From NCBI GenBank assembly GCA_022775765.1, contig JALFKC010000032.1, forward strand, positions 1-64,000: DNA of 64,000 bases, written 5' to 3'. Positions within the stretch are counted from its first letter, which is position 1. Each line of letters starts with the position of its first letter. Positions 32,307 through 42,412 of the stretch are shown here, one piece after another. A program made the translations under genes and the position numbers. A model generated the notes under the pieces. The model saw nothing but the letters and a program-made list of their open reading frames with translations, made no database searches and was not told the DNA's origin. The stretch is from Campylobacter sp. GTDB taxonomy: Bacteria > Campylobacterota > Campylobacteria > Campylobacterales > Campylobacteraceae.

Positions 32307-33839
32307 ATGAAAGCACTTATAAGTGTAAGCGACAAAGATGGCGTGGTTGAGTTTGCCAAGGGTTTGGCTAGTCTTGGATTTGAAATCCTAAGCACAGGTG
32401 GAACCTACAAACTTCTTAAAAATAGTGGCGTAAATGCGGTTGAAGTGAGCGAATTTACCAAAAGTCCAGAGATGTTTGATGGTAGGGTCAAAACCCTTCA
32501 TCCCAAAATTCACGGCGGAATTTTATACAAAAGAGATGACGCAAATCACCAAGCCCAGGCCAAAGAGTTTGGAGTTGAGAGTATTGATTTGGTGTGCGTG
32601 AATTTATATCCGTTTAAGGCAACTATCGCTAAAACTGATGATTTTGCTGAAATCATCGAAAATATTGACATTGGTGGCCCTACAATGGTTAGAAGTGCGG
32701 CCAAAAATTTCAAAGATGTATTGATTGTAACTGATATTTTGGATTATGATAGGGTGCTTGAAGCACTTAAAAATGGCGGTGCTAATTATGAGTTTAGAAG
32801 AGATTTGATGATAAAGGCTTACGAACACACAGCTCAGTATGACTCAATGATAGCAAACTATATGAATGAGCGATTTAATGGCGGTTTTGGTGCCAAAAAA
32901 TTCATCTATGGAAGCAAAGTTTTTGATACAAGATATGGCGAGAACCCACACCAAAAAGGTGCTTTGTATGAGTTTGAAAACTTTTTTAGCTCAAATTTCA
33001 CAGCCCTAAAAGGTGAGGCTAGCTTTAATAATATGACTGATATTAATGGGGCGTTAATGCTCGCTAGTAGCTTTGGCGATTTGCCTGCGGTTGCGATTTG
33101 CAAGCACGCTAATCCTTGTGGATTTGCTATAAAAGACAATCTCTTTGATAGCTATATAAGTGCTCTAAAATGCGATCCAGTTAGTGCATATGGTGGCGTT
33201 GTGGCGATTAATGGAACCTTGGATGAAAAACTAGCTAAGAAGATGAATGAGATTTTTGTTGAAGTAATAATCGCTGCAAATGTTAATGATGACGCACTTA
33301 AGGTGTTTGAAAAGAAAAAACGAATTAAAATTTTCACTCAAAACAACAAATTTCTAGCAAGAGAAGATGACAAATATGACTTTAAATTTGTAAGTGGCGG
33401 ATTTGTCTATCAAGAAAGAGATTATGTCAAATCTAGCGAGATAGATGAGGCTAAGCAAGTTACCCAAAAATCAGCTTCCAAAGGCGAGCTAAAAGATATG
33501 AAAATCGCATGGCAAATCGCAGCTCTAACCAAAAGCAACTGCGTTGTATATGTCAAAGATAGTGCGATGGTGGCTATTGGAATGGGTATGACAAGTAGAG
33601 TCGATGCGGCAAGGGCCGCTGTGGCAAAAGCAAACGACCTAGGGCTTGATCTAAAGGGTTGCACGCTTGCAAGTGAGGCGTTTTTCCCGTTTAGAGATAG
33701 TATAGATATCGCCAATAAAGTTGGTGTGGCAAATGTAGTGCAACCAGGTGGGTCAATACGCGACAAAGAGGTGATTGAGGCTTGCGATGAGTTTGGTATG
33801 AGTATGTATTTTACAGGCTTTAGACACTTTTTGCACTAA
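32307..33839 (+). CDS. purH: bifunctional AICAR formyltransferase/IMP cyclohydrolase
   Basis: [48 protein letters not shown]. Confidence 0.97.
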   Translation: MKALISVSDKDGVVEFAKGLASLGFEILSTGGTYKLLKNSGVNAVEVSEFTKSPEMFDGRVKTLHPKIHGGILYKRDDANHQAQAKEFGVESIDLVCVNLYPFKATIAKTDDFAEIIENIDIGGPTMVRSAAKNFKDVLIVTDILDYDRVLEALKNGGANYEFRRDLMIKAYEHTAQYDSMIANYMNERFNGGFGAKKFIYGSKVFDTRYGENPHQKGALYEFENFFSSNFTALKGEASFNNMTDINGALMLASSFGDLPAVAICKHANPCGFAIKDNLFDSYISALKCDPVSAYGGVVAINGTLDEKLAKKMNEIFVEVIIAANVNDDALKVFEKKKRIKIFTQNNKFLAREDDKYDFKFVSGGFVYQERDYVKSSEIDEAKQVTQKSASKGELKDMKIAWQIAALTKSNCVVYVKDSAMVAIGMGMTSRVDAARAAVAKANDLGLDLKGCTLASEAFFPFRDSIDIANKVGVANVVQPGGSIRDKEVIEACDEFGMSMYFTGFRHFLH

Positions 33840-34287
33840 AATCTGCATTTAAACTGCACGAAATTTAGCCCCAAAATCTGAGGTTAAATTTCATATATAG
33901 ATTTGAGTTTTAGATAAAAAATTACTTTAAATATTTTAAATTACTGCTATAACTTATGACAATTTAAATTATTTTTATATATTTTAATTTGTTATAAATC
34001 GCGTTTTTTATCTTAAAAATCTCAGATGTTTTAAAAATTTAGAGACTTTTAGCTTTTATTAGGACTTTGTAATTTACTATAAAATATAGGCATTTTAAAT
34101 CACCTTAAACTATTCAAACTTTTCATAAAATCGTTAAGTTACAAAAACTTCCTAAGTGTTTAAAATTAACAATAAATTTCAAAGAGCACTTAAAGACCCC
34201 AAAATGGATATTTCGTAAAATTATAGTAGAAATTTAATTATAGTTTAAAATATAAAAAATAAAGTCGCTAAAATTAATATGTTAAAT

Positions 34288-35165
34288 TTAGCCCAAATTT
34301 GGACTAAATTTAGCTATGAAAGATTGAGATTTTTCAAACATTTTATGTAGATTATGTTCGTCAAATGGCAGGTATTTAGCTATGCTAAAGCCTACCACAT
34401 CACTATTTGCAAAGATAATATCAAATATGCTAGATAATACTTTCATAGTCATTTTACCTCCACCCGAGCCATCGCCAGAAAGCTCCGGATTGGTAAAATA
34501 TGTAGAGTGAAAAAACTTCTCATCCAGCACATCAATATCAAAATGCACCACAATATAGTCAAATTTTGACATAAATTCTCTAAGTTAGTGGTATTAACTG
34601 AGTTTTTTAGCTCAGTGTCCGCACAAATTCCAAGCTCTTTCAAAAAGTTAGCTTGATGATCGTGTAGCCTCTGAAGTCCAGCGTAAAACACACTTGTTGG
34701 CTCAAAGCGATTTTTTACCATATCAACTAACTCTTTATCGCCCTTGCCAAGAGGCGAGGCAAGCACCATAGCGTGGGCGTCTGGATAGCAATCTTGTGGC
34801 AAGCTAACATCTGGGTGAGCATCTATCCAAATAATTCCGACATTTTTATACTTGCCATTTAGATAGTCAAATGGAGCTTACGAAATTACGTAGTTTCCGC
34901 CAATTGTGATAATTTTGTCAGGGTTATTTTGAGTGATTAGTTTTTTTGGCATTTTTGATACCATCTATCACTAATTCTTTAGCATAAATTCCATCTTTTG
35001 TCTCATAAACTTTGCTGTTTGGTGCTGTGATAGGAACTTTGATGAGTGGTTGATTGTCGCTTTGTGGGATGTGTGAGATAGCAAATTTGCACCAAAATAA
35101 TATGTCTCAAGCCCACCAGCAAGGTAATCTGGGTATAATAATCTAATTATTTTTATAACTTTCCT
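34288..35165 (-). pseudogene. arginase/agmatinase-family pseudogene
   Basis: Homology in broken frames: LLYPDYLAGGLETYYFGANLLSH / KLITQNNPDKIITIGGNYVIS*APFDYLN / GIIWIDAHPDVS / FDYIVVHFDIDVLDE; in-frame TAA at 34878-34880 plus two frame changes. Confidence 0.88.
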
Positions 35166-35868
35166 TTCAGTGTAAAATTAGTCTAATTATATAAGAAAAG
35201 CTTAAATAAAATTTGATAGATAATTTGCTGTTTTTATTTCAAATAGTCATTAAATTAATATTTTAAAATTAAAATATTTAATGTTTTTAAAATATCAAAG
35301 ACTTATTAGATAGATTTAATTTTTTGGGATAATAAATTTAGCTAAAACTTAAATTCTAGTGAAAATTTGAGTTCTAAAAATGAAATTTAGATTTAAAATA
35401 GCTTAGAATTGACAATAATGATAATTTAAACCTAAATCGCAATAATAACTCAAATTCAAACAATTTATAAACTATCAATATAAAATAATTAAAAAATTAG
35501 TAGTTTTATAGTCTGTTTGTTGGTATCGTTGCTAAAAATAGTTATAAATATTAAAAACCAATCAATTATTAGGGCTTAAGTTTAGTTCGGATAAGATAAA
35601 GATATTTAGAAATTTTCAATCAATAAAATATCATAAAAAACTGATTATGATTTGAAATCTTTAAAATATTAATATACCAAATAGATATTAAAATTATAAA
35701 AAACTCAGTTAAATTTAACAATATAACACAAATTTTGCTATTAAAATTCTAATTAAGCAAATTAAAAAGTTTCGCCAATTACACAATTTAAAATAGCAAA
35801 TTTCTCAAATTTATCAAAATTTATCTAGCTTTTTACCAAAGCTAATAGCAAATCTAGCAATAATCATA

Positions 35869-35894
35869 AATTTGTGGCAAATTTGCCACAAATT
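35869..35894. terminator. 26-bp perfect palindrome downstream of pyk
   Basis: AATTTGTGGCAAATTTGCCACAAATT, 6 bp beyond the pyk stop. Confidence 0.5.
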
Positions 35895-35899
35895 AAAAG

Positions 35900-37342
35900 C
35901 TATTTTAAGCTTCTGTAGTAGTCGATTTGATCTTTTTTGATGATACGGATATAGTTGGTGTTACCCTCAATTCCAGTAAATAGTCCAGCTGTCATCAGAT
36001 AAGTTGAGTATGAATTGATGAAGTTTTTGTCATATGCTTCATTTATCACGCTTGTGATTAGCTCGTTTATTTTAGTTTTTGGTTTGACCATTATTGCCTC
36101 AACCCCCCACGCTAGGGTTAGGGCGTGTGCGGTTTGTTCGTCGTGAGCGATGGCGTATATCGGAGTTTGTGGGCGGTTGCGACCCATTTTAACTGCTGAT
36201 TTGCCTGAACCTGTGATAGACAAAATCGCTGCTGCGTTTAAACTAACCGCAAGCCTAGCTGAGTTTTGAGAAATCATATCTGTTTCATCAAAACAAGGCG
36301 TGTCAAATTTATCATACGGATAGATTTTTTCAGCTTCGACGATGGTGTTTGTCATCGCTTTGACTACTTCTGCAGGGTGCTTACCAACAGCACTCTCTTC
36401 GCTTAGCATAACCGCGTCGGTGCCATCAAGCACGGCATTTGCTACATCGCTTATCTCGGCTCTAGTGGCTCTTTCGTTTTGAGTCATCGAAAGCATCATT
36501 TGAGTTGCTGTGATGACTGGTTTTGCTTTTTCATTGGCTTTTTTAATTATCATTTTTTGAATATTTGGGACTTCATAGTATGGCACTTCTATACCTAGAT
36601 CGCCCCTTGCGACCATTATTCCATCACTTACTTTGATGATTTCGTCTATATTTTCTACAGCGTCAAATTTCTCTATTTTTGCATAAATTTTAGCCTTGCT
36701 TCCAAGATCATCAAGGATTTTTCTAACCCTTATGATATCATTTGCACTTTGAACGAATGAAACCGCGACGAAATTTACGCCATTTTTAGCTCCCCACTCA
36801 AGGTCTTTTTTGTCCTTTTGAGTAATTACATCGATATTTAGTTTGGTATTTGGGAAATTTACCCCTTTATTTGAGGTGAGAATACCACCATTTTCAAGCA
36901 CAGCGTGTACCTCTTCATCGCCACTTCTTGTGACTTTTGCTCTAATTGCTCCATCATAGAGATAGATATATTCATTTTCTTTGATGAGCGGTAAAATTTC
37001 AGGGTGATTTATACAGAGTTTGTAAGTTTTTTCATCAAGCTGTTTGCCAACAATCTCATCTTTGATAAATACAAGCTCATCGCCTTTTTTAAGATCAAAA
37101 AGTTTCTCAAGTTTGCCAACTCTTACTTTTGGACCGCTTATATCTTGAAATACCCCAAGCCTACGGCCAATTTTAGCCTCAACTTCGCGTATTTTTTGTA
37201 AATTTGAGTAGTGATAGTCGTGGTCTCCATGGCTAAAGTTCATCCTAAATGCGTTCGCACCCTCTCTAGCAAGAGCCTCTATCACTTCAACTGAATCACT
37301 TGCCGGACCGATAGTGGTTAAAATTTTTGTTCGCTTAATCAA
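35900..37342 (-). CDS. pyk: pyruvate kinase
   Basis: TKILTTIGPASDSVEVIEALAREGANAFRMNFSHG, MVARGDLGIEVPYYEVP, ATQMMLSM. Confidence 0.97.
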   Translation of the reverse strand: MIKRTKILTTIGPASDSVEVIEALAREGANAFRMNFSHGDHDYHYSNLQKIREVEAKIGRRLGVFQDISGPKVRVGKLEKLFDLKKGDELVFIKDEIVGKQLDEKTYKLCINHPEILPLIKENEYIYLYDGAIRAKVTRSGDEEVHAVLENGGILTSNKGVNFPNTKLNIDVITQKDKKDLEWGAKNGVNFVAVSFVQSANDIIRVRKILDDLGSKAKIYAKIEKFDAVENIDEIIKVSDGIMVARGDLGIEVPYYEVPNIQKMIIKKANEKAKPVITATQMMLSMTQNERATRAEISDVANAVLDGTDAVMLSEESAVGKHPAEVVKAMTNTIVEAEKIYPYDKFDTPCFDETDMISQNSARLAVSLNAAAILSITGSGKSAVKMGRNRPQTPIYAIAHDEQTAHALTLAWGVEAIMVKPKTKINELITSVINEAYDKNFINSYSTYLMTAGLFTGIEGNTNYIRIIKKDQIDYYRSLK

Positions 37343-38091
37343 AACTTAACTCCTTTATTTTGATATACAAGCACCACTTTATCAGGGGTTTGCTTGTCAT
37401 ACAATCTTATCTTTTTTTCTTTAAATAATTGTAAATTCAAGCTCTTTTGTATTTTAAAATTTGTGTGAAAATATTGGGTGATGGTTTTGGAAATTTTGTG
37501 GTAAATTTCGCTACTTTTAGCTAAATTTAAGCTATTGCTATCTTTTAGCTTTTCAAAATATACTATTTTTGTTTTTAAAATCTCATCTTCAAAAACTGCG
37601 TCAATTATTAGCTCATTTTCGTCATCATTTTCATAAAGTAGGCCTTGGGCAACTTCGCTAAATCCGTGCAAGGTATTGATATCAAAGATAAAATATCCCC
37701 CGTCATTTAGTCTATTTGGAATTTGAGTTAAAAACTTGCTTAGCTCACTATCATTCATATAGTTTAGCACATCAAAAGTCGCAGTTATTAGGTCAAATTT
37801 TTCATCCATCTTATCAAGGGTTATATGCCTTGCGTCAATTCCTAAGCTTTTGGCTTTTTGAACCATAAGATCACTTTTATCAATGCCAACCACTTCAAAC
37901 TCATCACTTAAAATTTTGGCAAATTTACCACTTCCACAGCCAAAATCAAGGGCTTTTTTGCCTTTAATCTCAAGACCATCGATAACATCCAAAATCTCGC
38001 TATAGAGCTTGTAGGCTGCTTCGTCAAAGCCTAAAATTTCTTCAACTTTAGCATATAGGTCAAGCTCATTCATCATCAAAATCTTTGACAA
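37339..38091 (-). CDS. class I SAM-dependent methyltransferase
   Basis: KALDFGCGSGKFAKILSDEFEVVGIDKSDLMVQKAK. Confidence 0.9.
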   Translation of the reverse strand: MSKILMMNELDLYAKVEEILGFDEAAYKLYSEILDVIDGLEIKGKKALDFGCGSGKFAKILSDEFEVVGIDKSDLMVQKAKSLGIDARHITLDKMDEKFDLITATFDVLNYMNDSELSKFLTQIPNRLNDGGYFIFDINTLHGFSEVAQGLLYENDDENELIIDAVFEDEILKTKIVYFEKLKDSNSLNLAKSSEIYHKISKTITQYFHTNFKIQKSLNLQLFKEKKIRLYDKQTPDKVVLVYQNKGVKF

Positions 38092-39412
38092 ATTTTTCGC
38101 TTAAAAACTCTACGCCTAAATACTCACACACGCTTAGTGCGTCTTTTTTGGCATTGCTAATAGCACTCGTTGCACCAGGGCTTGGCGTCATATTAAAGAT
38201 TATGCCGTCATTTTCGTTGATACTAGCTTCACCCAAAAATAGCTTAGCAGTTTTTTTGTCAAAAATCTGCGGTCTAGCCCCACCAAAGCCTTTTGCATAG
38301 TAGATATCATCTACGCTTATGGATGGGATGATTTTTTTGGCGTCTTTGACAAAGAGTTTTTTGTTGAGTTTAGGAACTTCAAAAAGCACATTTCTAGCTA
38401 GATAGTTGCGAATCTCTCTATCTTTTAAAAGTCCATAAAAAAACTTAATTGCTTGAGAGTCAAGATTCATCGCACTAATGGCCTCTGGGAAGCTTTTTAG
38501 TCCGCGATATCTCTCCAAAAGTGGAAGAAGTAGTGCAGTTGGCCCAAATCTAGTAAGCCCGCCTTTTAAAATATCTGGGTCGCCGTGAAGTGCAGCAAAT
38601 GGAAGCTTTGGATTTTGCACCATATAGACCTTGCCATTTAGCATTTTTTGTTTGGTAAAATAAAAACTTCCTGCAATTATTGCAGTGCCAAGGTCTTTGC
38701 CATATCCCATTTTGTGAGCTAGATATAGTGAGTGAGCTCCGGCATTTACTACTACAAAATCAGCACTAATTGATTCACCGCCTGTAGTTTGTAAATAGTA
38801 TTCATCGCCCATTTTTGAGATTTTAGTAACTCTAGAGTTTAGATAAATATCGCAAATTTTCCCCTCTTTTTTGGCGTTATTAACGAGGCTTACACTCATC
38901 GCACCATAATCAGCTGTGGTATAAACTCCAGTTTTTACGCCCATTGCGACGACATTTTCAGACCTTTCAGAGCCATTTTTATCAAAAACGACGCTAGGTT
39001 CTATCTCTTTTAGCACTTCTTTGTCATAAAACTCAAGATATGGATAGAGCTCTTTAAACTCATCAAATCTTTTTTTAATATATTCGCACTCTTCATCACC
39101 AACACCCATCGCCATCTTTTGGGTTTGGAACATTATTTTGTTTTCATAGCCGTGATTTAGGCAGTATTTCACAGTCATATCGGCTGCTTTTTTGACCTTT
39201 TTAGCTTTTTCAAAGGTGTAATTGGTCTCAATATCGCCTGAATGAATGGTTTGAGAGTTGGCACTCGCTCTTGAGTTAAGAGGCGAGAGACTTTCGTATT
39301 TTTCAACTAATGCGAGACTTTTTATGTTTGAATATTTACTAAGCATAAAAAGTAGTGAGGTTCCGCTAATTCCGCCACCTACTATGGCAACATCGTAGTG
39401 ATTTTCTTTCAT
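38066..39412 (-). CDS. mqo: malate:quinone oxidoreductase-type FAD-dependent oxidoreductase
   Basis: DVAIVGGGISGTSLLFMLSKYS, NSRASANSQTIHSGDIETNY, MTPSPGATSAISNA. Confidence 0.85.
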   Translation of the reverse strand: MKENHYDVAIVGGGISGTSLLFMLSKYSNIKSLALVEKYESLSPLNSRASANSQTIHSGDIETNYTFEKAKKVKKAADMTVKYCLNHGYENKIMFQTQKMAMGVGDEECEYIKKRFDEFKELYPYLEFYDKEVLKEIEPSVVFDKNGSERSENVVAMGVKTGVYTTADYGAMSVSLVNNAKKEGKICDIYLNSRVTKISKMGDEYYLQTTGGESISADFVVVNAGAHSLYLAHKMGYGKDLGTAIIAGSFYFTKQKMLNGKVYMVQNPKLPFAALHGDPDILKGGLTRFGPTALLLPLLERYRGLKSFPEAISAMNLDSQAIKFFYGLLKDREIRNYLARNVLFEVPKLNKKLFVKDAKKIIPSISVDDIYYAKGFGGARPQIFDKKTAKLFLGEASINENDGIIFNMTPSPGATSAISNAKKDALSVCEYLGVEFLSEKFVKDFDDE

Positions 39413-39426
39413 AATTTACTCCTTAT

Positions 39427-40383
39427 TTACAACCAGACACCGTTATTTAAATAATACTTAAGCGGATAAAAGCTAAGCACCAAAATAAGCCCAAAAGTTG
39501 TAAAAATATAAATTTTATACACTTTTTGAGTGGCATCTAGATTTAAAAATTTACAAATAAGGGCAAAAAGCCCCAAAGTTGCGTTTGTAAATATCAAAAT
39601 GTAGATTATATAGCCAATAAAATAGTAGTTTTGTTTAAGCATACAAAACGGACACTTGTGAAGTGGAAGTTCATAAATATATGGTGAAAAAAATCTAATC
39701 ACCGCATATATTGCAAATGCTGAGAATAGAACTGAAGTTATACCAAATAGAGTTTTATTTTTAAATAGGGCTGATATTAGGCTTAAAATCGCTAGGGTAT
39801 AAAATGTAAAAACTATAAATTTTTCGTTTTGTAAAAAGCTTGCTGTCCCAAATTCGCTAGATTTAAAAAGCTCACTGCAGCACCTTACAATGTCGCTAAA
39901 GTTTAAATTTATAAAATGCAAAAGTGAGAATATATACTCAAAAACTAAGAATACAAAAATAATGATAAAAAACTTAAATTTAAGCAAGAAAAACTCTGAA
40001 GTTTTGGTTTGTGAATCAAGATAGTGAATATATATCCAGCCAATTAGTAAAAACAGATTGACTATTTTTAGCATAAACATATAAAATCCAAAATTTGTCC
40101 CATCCACCACACCTACAGCACACATTGCCCCAGGAATTAGCGGTGAAATCTCATCCATAACCCAGATAAAAAATATAAAAAGTAAAATCTTAAGCCCAAG
40201 CAAAAACATTAGGATTGTTGAGACCAAATAGCCTTTTTTGTAAAGAGCGAAATTTTGAAATTTTGAGTTTTTTTCTAAGGTCAGAGAGATTTTAAGGCTT
40301 ACGCAAAATGCGATAAAAGCAAAAATCAAAATAATAGTTTCGCTTAAAAATAGAGCGATTATATATGGATTAAATATTACCAT
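39427..40383 (-). CDS. polytopic membrane protein with PGAMCAVG, CC and CPFC motifs (NosL/ABC cluster)
   Basis: Multi-TM ORF; HKCPFCMLK and RCCSELF motifs; internal ATG at 40383 preferred to the ORF-track start at 40431. Confidence 0.8.
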   Translation of the reverse strand: MVIFNPYIIALFLSETIILIFAFIAFCVSLKISLTLEKNSKFQNFALYKKGYLVSTILMFLLGLKILLFIFFIWVMDEISPLIPGAMCAVGVVDGTNFGFYMFMLKIVNLFLLIGWIYIHYLDSQTKTSEFFLLKFKFFIIIFVFLVFEYIFSLLHFINLNFSDIVRCCSELFKSSEFGTASFLQNEKFIVFTFYTLAILSLISALFKNKTLFGITSVLFSAFAIYAVIRFFSPYIYELPLHKCPFCMLKQNYYFIGYIIYILIFTNATLGLFALICKFLNLDATQKVYKIYIFTTFGLILVLSFYPLKYYLNNGVWL

Positions 40384-41023
40384 TTTCTTCGCCTCCAAGT
40401 TCAAGTATTTTGCTTGCAAACCCGCTGTCAATCACGAGCTTGTCGTGGCTAGCGATGATGATGGTTTGATTTAGTTCCCTTAAAAACTCCAAAAGCTCAA
40501 GTGAGAGTTTGGAATCCAAACTAGCCGTTGGCTCGTCTGCAAGGATTAAATATGGCTCATTTATTAAAGCCCTTGCAATAGCAACTCTTTGCCTTTGGCC
40601 ACCTGAGAGATCTTTGACTAAAGTGTCTTTTTTGTGATAAATTTGGAACTTTTCAAGCAAATCTTTGGCGTAATCTTTGCGTGAGGTTTTATCAACTATA
40701 CTTGGTAATATGACATTATCAAACGCACTTAAACTCTCAATGAGAGCGAAGTTTTGAAATATTATGCCGATATTTTGCCTTCTAAATTTGCACACAAATT
40801 TAAGGCTTAAGTTTGTTATGTTCTCACCATCTATTATCACATCTCCGCTATCTGGGCGAATAATACCTGCAATTATGCTAAGAAGCGTGCTTTTGCCACT
40901 TCCGCTAGCACCTTTGATAAGGCAAATCTCATTTTTTTTGACGCTTAAATTTAGTGCATTTAAAACGCAAATTTCATGTCCATTTTCTTTGTAGGATTTA
41001 TAAATTTGATTTAAATTTAACAT
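40370..41023 (-). CDS. ABC transporter ATP-binding protein (LolD/MacB-like)
   Basis: Walker A GASGSGKST, signature LSGGQRQRVAIARAL, Walker B LILADEPT. Confidence 0.95.
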   Translation of the reverse strand: MLNLNQIYKSYKENGHEICVLNALNLSVKKNEICLIKGASGSGKSTLLSIIAGIIRPDSGDVIIDGENITNLSLKFVCKFRRQNIGIIFQNFALIESLSAFDNVILPSIVDKTSRKDYAKDLLEKFQIYHKKDTLVKDLSGGQRQRVAIARALINEPYLILADEPTASLDSKLSLELLEFLRELNQTIIIASHDKLVIDSGFASKILELGGEENGNI

Positions 41024-42144
41024 CTCTCATCCATTACAGAGATTTTATAAGCTGGAATTATTGAAGTGGCGATAAATAGCGGAACGCTGATAAAAAACAG
41101 CATTGCAAAAACTCTCAAATCAAAGGCAAATATAGGGTTAAAATCTAAATTTTGATACCCTGCAAACACACCTTTTAAAAGTGGTGCATTTAAAATATAG
41201 ACAAAAATTAGCGAAAAAAGCACGCCAAGTAAAAACGCAAATACCGCTAAAATAGATGATTCTATGAGCTTAAACTCAATAATGTGAGAAGCTTCCCAGC
41301 CGATATTTTTAAGGATGATAAACTCCTTTTTTTCACTACTGCTAATTCCACTAATTTTATCATAGAGTATGATTACAAATGCACTCAAAGCCCCCAAAAA
41401 TAGGGCTAAAAACCAGCCAAGTTTATAATCAATCGTCATTTCATACTCTTTAATAAGCTCATCTTTAGTTTTTAGGCTTAGTTTTGGGTAGTTTTGACGA
41501 ATCTTTTGCGAGATGAAGGAAATTTCATTTTTATTTGTAATATTTATCAAAATATCACTAAATTCTCCCCCTTTTAGTCCTAAAATTTTGCTAGCATTGT
41601 CATTGCTAAGCGTGATAATATCGCTATTTTCAAACTCACTTCCTTTTTGATAAATTCCACCAAACTCTACAACCTCTATCTCGTTTTCTGGGGTAAAAAA
41701 TGCTAGTTTTTTATAGATTTCAAGCTCATCTTTTAAAGCGTTATATAGATTTTTTGAGATAAAAAATGAATTATTAATCTCTGTGTTTTCACCAGCTAAA
41801 ATAGCTGGAATTTCATCGCTGCCAAGGATAGTAGCATATACTTCTTGTTTTTCAAAATGATAAATTCCCCAAACTCTTTTTTGGATAAGCTCGATACTGG
41901 GAATATTATATAAAAATTCTATATCATAATCATTCATAAAAAATTTTTTGCCACTATAGCTTTTTTGGATGATAATATCTGGGAAGCTTTGAGATATTAG
42001 ATAATACTCTTTTTTTAGGGAATTTGCAATCAAAACACCGCTGCTTATCATAAAGACTAAAAACATAAAAATAGTAGCGATCAGTAAATTTTTACCGCCG
42101 TGTCTAAGAATAGAATTTAGTGTGTAATCAAGTATATTATTCAT
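41017..42144 (-). CDS. ABC transporter permease (FtsX/MacB-type)
   Basis: N-terminal TM, large extracytoplasmic domain, three C-terminal TMs; internal start MNNILDYTLNSILRHGGKN. Confidence 0.88.
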   Translation of the reverse strand: MNNILDYTLNSILRHGGKNLLIATIFMFLVFMISSGVLIANSLKKEYYLISQSFPDIIIQKSYSGKKFFMNDYDIEFLYNIPSIELIQKRVWGIYHFEKQEVYATILGSDEIPAILAGENTEINNSFFISKNLYNALKDELEIYKKLAFFTPENEIEVVEFGGIYQKGSEFENSDIITLSNDNASKILGLKGGEFSDILINITNKNEISFISQKIRQNYPKLSLKTKDELIKEYEMTIDYKLGWFLALFLGALSAFVIILYDKISGISSSEKKEFIILKNIGWEASHIIEFKLIESSILAVFAFLLGVLFSLIFVYILNAPLLKGVFAGYQNLDFNPIFAFDLRVFAMLFFISVPLFIATSIIPAYKISVMDERC

Positions 42145-42397
42145 TTTTATACCCTTTGTATAAAAATGAAGCTTTTGAGCTTTTAGGTGCATTTGGGGTG
42201 TTTAAAAACTCACCTTTCACGCTTGTATCAAAGTGCCTAGCATAACTTTCATCACTGAAAAAAGCAAATGAAGCAAATCCGCTCATCTTAGTAAAGGCTA
42301 GTTTTTGCTCTATTTTTTCATCTCTATTAAAAAGATATGTAAAAGTTATAGCGTAGGCTAGGGTGATAAATAGCGTAAAATAGATGAGTTTTTTCAT
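42137..42397 (-). CDS. small membrane-anchored hypothetical protein, 86 aa
   Basis: N-terminal TM, no family recognised; between NosL-like and permease genes. Confidence 0.7.
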   Translation of the reverse strand: MKKLIYFTLFITLAYAITFTYLFNRDEKIEQKLAFTKMSGFASFAFFSDESYARHFDTSVKGEFLNTPNAPKSSKASFLYKGYKNE

Positions 42398-42412
42398 AAT
42401 AATTCACCAAAT

